Shown here piece after piece: positions 57,951 to 64,000 of a stretch of 64,000 nucleotides of DNA. Source of the DNA: Paracentrotus lividus (lineage: Eukaryota; Echinodermata; Echinoidea; Camarodonta; Echinidae). The position numbers were made by a program, and so were the translations under genes. The stretch spans positions 9,920,091 through 9,984,090 of the forward strand of contig CALNVZ010003432.1 in the NCBI GenBank assembly GCA_940671915.1, read 5' to 3'. How positions within the stretch are numbered: the first letter of the stretch is position 1; every line of letters starts with the position of its first letter. The notes beneath the pieces are model-generated. The model saw only the letters and a list, made by a program, of their open reading frames with translations, did no database searches and was not told the origin of the DNA.

Positions 57951-58390
57951 TCCTTGAAAGAATTATCTTGGCTTCAATCGAACACTAAAGTAATCTGAGT
58001 GTCAGGTCCATCCATCATGTCTAAGAGGTGTAATTGTCATTAATTGTTCCTTTTTCAAACCCCATAACCAGTCTCTATTTTGGGCACCCAGCGAAAAATT
58101 AGTCCATTGCGCCCCAGACAATAGCAATAAAAAGCCATGCACCCGAAGATTGAGGAGAAAGAAAAGAAAATAATAAAGATTTTGTTAAAGGAACCGATTA
58201 CAGAATTAATCTCTGAAGCAGTTGAACGACATGAACGATGTGTGTAGTTTGATAATGGCTATGCATGTTTAAGACAGCATTGCCGAAAGGACTTTTTTTA
58301 CATTGGTAAAGATGGTGAGTTCATATTCTATTAATTTTTCATAGAATGCTTCTGACTATAGGACTATAAACTTGTTCTCGTCAGCAACAG
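57951..58390. other. no recognisable feature
   Basis: Ordinary mixed sequence after the duplicated block. A CCCCAGACAAT word near 58113 resembles the CAGACAATTGGGCC word in the element at 54520. I see no gene. Confidence 0.35.
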
Positions 58391-58394
58391 AAGG

Positions 58395-58800
58395 ACTTAG
58401 GAGTTGGTCGGGCGCTAAAGCTCATCCTCCTACAAACTGACTTTGATCGGATCCAAGTTCAAATCACAACAACGTCTTTCGAAAGTAACTTTCAGTCCAA
58501 ATCGAGTGACTTCAGTCGTCTCATTCTCTGACAGAGTTAGCCCGTTTTCCGCTCGATATCGATTTGCAGGTTGTATATGTTCACTTGTTCCGAACGACTG
58601 GGCACAAGTTAAGGACAAGGGCTAACCTGTAATCCAGAGAACAGATCAATTATTATCAACTGATTGAACAGTCCAGGTTCAAATCCCGATGTGTCATTAA
58701 GTTTGTTGTGCTCAACACTTTTCTCTTCGAAAAGGCGTTGTCCCTCATTTTAACTCCTTGTTAAGAGTCGTATTTCACTTCTTTTTCAGTGCTTTTTCAC
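58395..58800 (+). mobile_element. tRNA-related SINE-like stretch
   Basis: Two tRNA-like modules occur in tandem. The first has TTGGTCGGGCGCTA (58404-58417) and AGTTCAAATCA (58457-58467). The second ends in a near-perfect B box, GGTTCAAATCC (58676-58686), followed by GTTGTGCTCAACACTTTTCTC, a tail of the kind often seen after the tRNA head of animal SINEs. No poly-A or short tandem tail is clear. The 60-codon frames on both strands are artefacts of the tRNA-like words. Confidence 0.4.
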
Positions 58801-60790
58801 TCTTTTTACATTTAAAGAGTACAAACGCACCATGTAACGTGCCCTAGGTACGATGCCATATGTAGATTAGGGTATAAAGTCGGTTCCACCAGTATGACAG
58901 TCTGACAGAGCTATAAATTTCAGACCTATCCCCCCTACCAAAACCCTCCGAACAAAGTGTGAACACGACCCTTCTGACGTTAACTCATTTTGACACCAAT
59001 ACAAGGTGGATTCACACATCACCTGTATCACTGGCGCCCAGTCTCTCGCACCGACAAAGACATCACGTTAATACGGCCTGATGGGAACGACGTTCGTACG
59101 AGCGTCGTCACACAATAGGCTCCTACTATTTATGCCCCCCATCCCCACTCCTTATTTTCGAGATTCTACATTCTTGAAGAGTAAAACCGAATAAAGGAAA
59201 GTAAGAATAAAGGGAGATGAATTTCGAAATGAATTGGGGAATAATGTGAAAGTGGAATGAAAGGAAGAAGGTAGGAGAATTTTTTTTTTTTTTTTTTTTT
59301 GAGGGGGGGGGGGGTAGTGTTTTTTAGGATACTATGACTGGCATCGCAATGGGAGGGTAGGGTGGGGAAAGGAGTAAACGATATAAAGTAAATGGGGGAT
59401 GCTTCCTCAGTAATGAAATTTAGATGTATGCGGTGACCGATGACTTTACTTATTACATATTAACATTTCTATTCTCTGTTTGATAAACGACCTTCAAAGA
59501 AAATTTGATATTTAGGTCAGGTTGGTTCGAGAACTACAGGCGCCATGGGTTTATACACTTTCATTTTTTTTTTTAACTTGAACTGAACTGAATTTTTTTA
59601 ATGCTTTTACTTTTTAGCTTCCATGACTTCTCATTTTAAGTATATTTTCCCTTCAATGCGAGCAACAAACAATCATTTACGTTAGCGATATGGTTTGTGA
59701 TTTTTATCAAGTGTTAGATTTTACTACCTATTTTCTTTTGATTGGGTGGAGAAGGGGTCGAACTCTTGAGTTTTACGACACTGAACAATCCTATTTCCAT
59801 TCGAAATTTAAGTTTATAAAACCTTTCGTGCTAAAGAAAATACAATTTTATTCGAAGTTTTGGGTTTGTTTGCTTCACAGGCATGACAGGTTATATTATT
59901 TGTGTGTCAATGTTGTATACAGCTGGTGATTCTAACAAAAAGCTAAAGAATATAGGACCAAAGAGAAGGACGAAAGATGGAACTTCAAAAGCTTGTCTTT
60001 TTCTATCACACACCAGCTATAATATCAACGTCAATGTTTGGGCAAATATTTTAGAAAATTTACCTTAGGCCTACGTAGGAAATTATTATTCAACTTTACA
60101 TAATACGAATATGACTTTGAATAACACTTTTAAAAAATAGTAATACATGTCGATACATTACCTATGAATCGAGAGTGGGGCATTAAGAAAATTTACCTTC
60201 CCCTTCTCAAACCTGCATGTGGGATGCGACACGAGCGAAATCAATATTGATATGAATAATTTTAGTACCTTTTATTATGGAACAGTCTTTTAATGGCGGC
60301 CATTAGGCAGGTACGTCGACTTAGCGATAACGACCACAGCCCCGAGATAAAAATCATTATCCCTCCTTCATGGTTCTCAACGTAAATTGTCAAAGGTCTG
60401 TTCATACTCAGAATAATCTGTTACTGGTCGTATATTTACTCCAAGCACAGATACAGATTGCCTTACGGATGGCCAAAAGCCACTTTTTACCCCTTTTTTG
60501 TTTTGTTTTGCCCATTTGTGGTACTTTTCCCTAAATTGGGGGGGGGGGTAGGGGTGGACCCGTTTCCATGGCTTTTTATCTACCTGTTACACACATGCTT
60601 CCGAAATTTGAACTAGCCCATTTCCAGTTTTTATCTTTAAAAATAATAATAAAGGGTCAAACTAACAAACTAATTATCTAGAAATGACAAAATGATTTAG
60701 AAAAATCCGTAACCTGAAAAACGAAAAATATTACATTACCAATAAAAGAAAATGTGATGATTTTGAGAACCACTCATGTTGATAACAGTA
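58801..60790. other. no recognisable gene
   Basis: Mixed to AT-rich DNA. It contains a T run followed by a G run at 59281-59313, and a G run at 60540-60548. Plus-strand open frames at 59690-59929 and 59883-60068 have normal composition but no motif known to me. Confidence 0.4.
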
Positions 60791-60796
60791 ATTCTT

Positions 60797-60797
60797 A

Positions 60798-60829
<32 letters not shown>

Positions 60830-60857
60830 ATGATGATGATGACGATGATGATGGTGG

Positions 60858-60891
<34 letters not shown>

Positions 60892-60905
60892 CATGATGAT
60901 GAAAA
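60797..60905. repeat. (GAT)n microsatellite
   Basis: About 110 bp of GAT units with occasional GGA, GAC and GGT. It encodes poly-Asp on one strand and poly-Ile/Ser on the other, which explains the 128-codon minus frame at 60736-61122. An A-rich (AAAT)n tract follows at 60931-60975. Confidence 0.95.
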
Positions 60906-60979
60906 AATAAATGTTAAGTTGGGCACCTGTAAAAAAAAAAAAAATAAATAAATAAATAAAAATAAATAAATAAAAAAAT

Positions 60980-62950
60980 GTCATCTGCATTCCCTCTATT
61001 TTCCAACGGCTGGTGAAGTTCATTTCAGAACCTACTTCTTTTCTTATTTCGTGTTCGTCTTCTTTGCTGGAAGCGCTCATTGCCTCGATGATGATAATTG
61101 CCTGAAAATAGTGATAAATCATCCATTTGATTGGCTCTTGTAAAGCGCAACACTTTCAAGCACCCCGTACTCCATTATAGGATAACAAACGTCAATTAAT
61201 GGAAGATAGAATGGGGGTGTTTACACTACCACGTCTTTTATTCTGATCCACAATTTTCTGTGTAATACGCGTGTGTGCATGAACAAATGCTCATTAAAAT
61301 TCACTTAATGTGAATAGCTTCATAATTTGTTAGATGTCCCATTTAAAAAAAAAAGAAAGATAAGAACATTATGATATAAATTAAATTGCCTTAATTGAAA
61401 AAAAAAAAAGAGGGCCATAGAATATAAAAACTGTGATTCCCCATTTTGATACCATTTTGATGGCAATCCGAAAACTACCATAGGACAGCTTAAGACTGAA
61501 TTATTATAACCCCCTCATGACCCCCCCCCCCCCCTTCCCCAAATAAGAAATGAATTCATTGATTGTGGAAAATGTAACAAAACAAAAACAACAATACAAG
61601 TTCAAAGACAGATGTATCAGAAATGAGACAATATTGACATTCGTTGCACCTCATGCAGAGAACATAATCGCTGGAAAGCTTGACGAGAACAGCTTCTTGT
61701 TTTGTCTTCTTTTGTTTTGTTTTTGTTTCTTGTTTCTTTTTATTTCTTTATTTATTTTCTTTTGGGGTGGGGGAGTCTCTTCGTTAAAAATGTATGGTAA
61801 TCGTCATCGGAAAAGAACGTCGTCCCCAAGAAAAGAAAAAAAAAACACCACCCTATATACCCACGTTTGATTGTCTGCTTAATGATGTGGGTTGAGAAGG
61901 AGCATCGTTTGTAGACATTAAAATAAACCCTGGTCATTGTCTGCCCCCGTTTTACCCATCAATGACATGAAATGACACAAATTAATATCCTAAAGCTACA
62001 CATTTAGCATCGTGTGTCCCAGCTGTTGTCAACGCCGATTGAAAAAGAGGAGATAGATTACCCTAAAAATTGTGTCAATTATTGGAAAAAGATACGATCA
62101 GATTGCGATTGAATAGGAAGAAATTGACTTTGATAGAATTGGCTCAACACAATTAGATTTTATGAATTGGCTATGATAATTTCTGGGGTTAACCTTCGAG
62201 CTATGTAATTTGCACGAGGTTAATGAAGTTGTCTGTAGAATAAAAAGGAATACTCTCTCAAAGGTCAAGGTAAAATTGATTATTAAGCTTATTCTTTGCT
62301 TCTATTTGGTGTTGGACGAGTTTAATATAGAACACCGTTTCCCACAATGCACCCATTTCTTTTCTAATGCGAGGTAATTGATAATTCATAAATTGATGTG
62401 ACTCTTAATTTTAAAGAAAACCCATTGGAGCTCTTTTGGGCCTTTTTGACCACGAATTGAAGGAAATTTCTTTGAGATTGCCTATTACAATATCGCCTAA
62501 AGTATTAAGATAATGATAATTTTGTTTGATTGTGTAAATTCTTTTAGTAGTTAGAATGAGCATCAAAGTTTAATGACATTGGAAATATCAATCGTCTCAC
62601 TTATCCATCTTAAAGATTTTAGAATTATGATAGGACACGATAAATGTATTTATAAAACTTTTTTACTAGCATGACTAGCGAAGAGTCTCACAGCGCTTTA
62701 CAAAGTTCAACAATATAAACTGAATAAAATTACATTCTACACATCTTATAATTATTCTTATTAAGGTAACAGACGAAGAAATCGTGGCAGTTCAATCGAC
62801 AGCCGAGGCACAGAAAACATAAAATAATTGTCCCTAGCTTTGCTGTTGGTTTTTATAAGAATTAAGATACCGTCTGCTAATTGACTTTTTGTTCTATTTT
62901 TCTTCAAATGGATTTTAACCAAGGTTTACAAACTTATGCATCATATAAGT
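60980..62950. other. no recognisable gene
   Basis: AT-rich spacer with a C run at 61520-61535 and several A runs. The 106-codon plus frame at 61550-61870 is Phe-rich and has no motif. A CACAGCGCTTTACAAAG word at 62690-62706 may belong to an old repeat. Confidence 0.4.
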
Positions 62951-62956
62951 AAAAAT

Positions 62957-62990
62957 ATTGTATTGTATTGTATTGTATTGTATTTATTTA
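62957..62990. repeat. (TATTG)n short tandem repeat
   Basis: Five to six units of TATTG lead into TATTTATTTATT, immediately before the LINE fragment. Simple repeats like this are common at the borders of non-LTR retrotransposon insertions. Confidence 0.8.
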
Positions 62991-63014
62991 TTACCAACAT
63001 TGCAAAAAATATAC

Positions 63015-64000
63015 ATAAACAGAATTCAATATAAATATGCATGAATTTCTTCACCAACACGAATTACTAGTTCAAGTGCAACCCTTATCGATCATATTTA
63101 TACAAATATTTCATCATGTTGTATTCATTCAGGTTGTATTGAGGGCTGGAATATCCGATCATCTTCCAATTTATGCCACTTTTGAGAAAATTTCAATGCA
63201 ATATACAGGAGAAGAAACAATAATACTCAGGACTTGAAATTTTTCAGTCGATTCTTAAACTGATGATGATGAATGTAAATTGACAGATGTATATGATTGT
63301 TTCGAGCCAAACGAGGCGTTGATATAATTCTGTGAGATGTTTTTAGAGTATGCGATAAAAATGCTCCACATTGGAGATACATGTGGCATCAAAGAAAACA
63401 CATAAACCATGGATAACACGCTCGATAAGAAGTCAATTCGGAAAAAGCATCAAATGTATTCAAGACGATAAAGTCTGGTTTTAGTAAGTTATCTTTCGAT
63501 AATATAGAAAATATGAAATATACTTACTTCGATTGTTAGAACCTCAAAAAAATGTACTATGGGGAGCTATTTGAAAGGATAAGTCTAACAGCAAGAAAAC
63601 CTGGAAACATATAAACGAACTATTGAACAAGAATAACTCCTGTGATAAAAGCACAAATGAAAAAATAAAAATCTGAAATTGATGGTGTACCATGTGAATA
63701 CACATCTCCCAAAGGACATTCCTAATGTTATTAATGACTTTTTTGTCAACAAGGCAAAAAATTAGCTAGTAATCGATTCAAATGTTAATCCATACAGAAT
63801 ATTTGAATGAACGTCATCTAAATCTATTCTTTTTCCTACCGTGATCAGCTCAGAATGGAATGAAAACTTAATTATGAATCTTGATCAACTCAAAAGCAGT
63901 CTGGTTTGATAATATACCTGCTAGGCTTTATTTAATGCAGTAGACTATGTCTGTGAACCACTTACACATGTATGTTAATGTATCATTCTTGACAGTGTTT
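63015..64000 (+). pseudogene. CR1/jockey-group LINE fragment (endonuclease end to RT start), frameshifted
   Basis: Conserved LINE ORF2 words appear in the right order but in different frames. PTRITSSSATLIDHIYTN (from 63054) and GISDHLPIYATF (63148-63183) are the last motifs of an APE-type endonuclease, with SDH as its catalytic signature. TWKHINELLNKN (from 63599) and IPNVINDFFVNKAKN (63718-63762, then a stop) are the linker. KAVWFDNIPARL (about 63893-63928) and FNAVDYVCEPLTH (from 63931) are the beginning of the reverse transcriptase. At least four frame changes and several stops make it inactive. The left part of the element is missing, and the rest of the RT would lie beyond the window. 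The set of motifs fits the CR1/L2/Rex1/jockey group; I cannot choose among these. The KA-W-FDN word has Trp where the family usually has Gly. Confidence 0.88.

Noticed and set aside
60736..61122. 128-codon minus frame with a poly-Ile segment that mimics a membrane span
   Set aside because: The Ile run is the (GAT)n microsatellite read in another frame.

Overview
This window is AT-rich, repeat-dense, non-coding metazoan DNA. I found no gene that I would call with confidence. Stop codons are frequent in all frames, and the longest open frames are microsatellite or minisatellite artefacts. The recurring TAGGCCTA(C/T) word (near 3770, 5971, 24430, 35206, 40960, 45792 and 54359), the many short inverted-repeat elements and the CR1/jockey-group LINE at the right edge suggest a marine invertebrate deuterostome. 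A sea urchin or another echinoderm is my best guess; this is recall plus inference, not proof.

Layout. 1-12000: mostly featureless AT-rich DNA with one CpG-rich patch (about 1775-1930), a fresh perfect 120-bp tandem duplication (2597-2831), a 135-bp CAGTGGCG-type inverted-repeat element (6930-7064) and a long (TTC)n tract (10469-10632). 12000-17600: a cluster of fold-back elements. These are a 0.63-kb almost complete palindrome (12000-12626), a 519-bp terminal-inverted-repeat element carrying two oppositely oriented tRNA-like modules (12746-13264), a small hairpin (13735-13822) and a 1.0-kb element with arms of about 370 bp (16594-17592). 18100-29500: a GT-rich minisatellite with a 171-bp TTAA-flanked (piggyBac-like) MITE nested inside it (20177-20355), plus three more MITE or fold-back elements (25552-25688, 27384-27530, 28393-28562) and a TGTG-rich hairpin cluster. 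30700-36060: simple repeats (poly-T, GA, TA, CT and A-rich).

36063-57950 is the strangest part at large scale. The order is A (36063-42205), a 25-N gap, B (42231-46934), a short divergent joint (46935-47134), A' (47135-53203, direct copy of A) and B' (53203-57950, inverted copy of B, broken by a second 25-N gap at 53424-53448). The two copies differ mostly by single-base indels, and the piece between the gaps (B plus A') is usually the shorter one. The simplest reading is a redundant, error-prone assembly insert of about 11.2 kb between two polished flanks. A real inverted duplication cannot be excluded without reads. Inside the unit lie a TA-flanked transposon of about 880 bp with TAGGGGAGACTGGGG ends, a second copy of the tRNA-like element, and a CpG-rich CCAAT/CRE-like patch with a small open frame that may be a promoter and first exon.

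58000-64000: a tRNA-related SINE-like stretch, a (GAT)n tract, and, running off the right edge, a frameshifted CR1/jockey-group LINE. The LINE shows the end of its endonuclease, the linker and the start of its reverse transcriptase.

The best candidate for something poorly described is the TIR element family that holds two head-to-head tRNA-like modules. The best practical finding is the likely false duplication.
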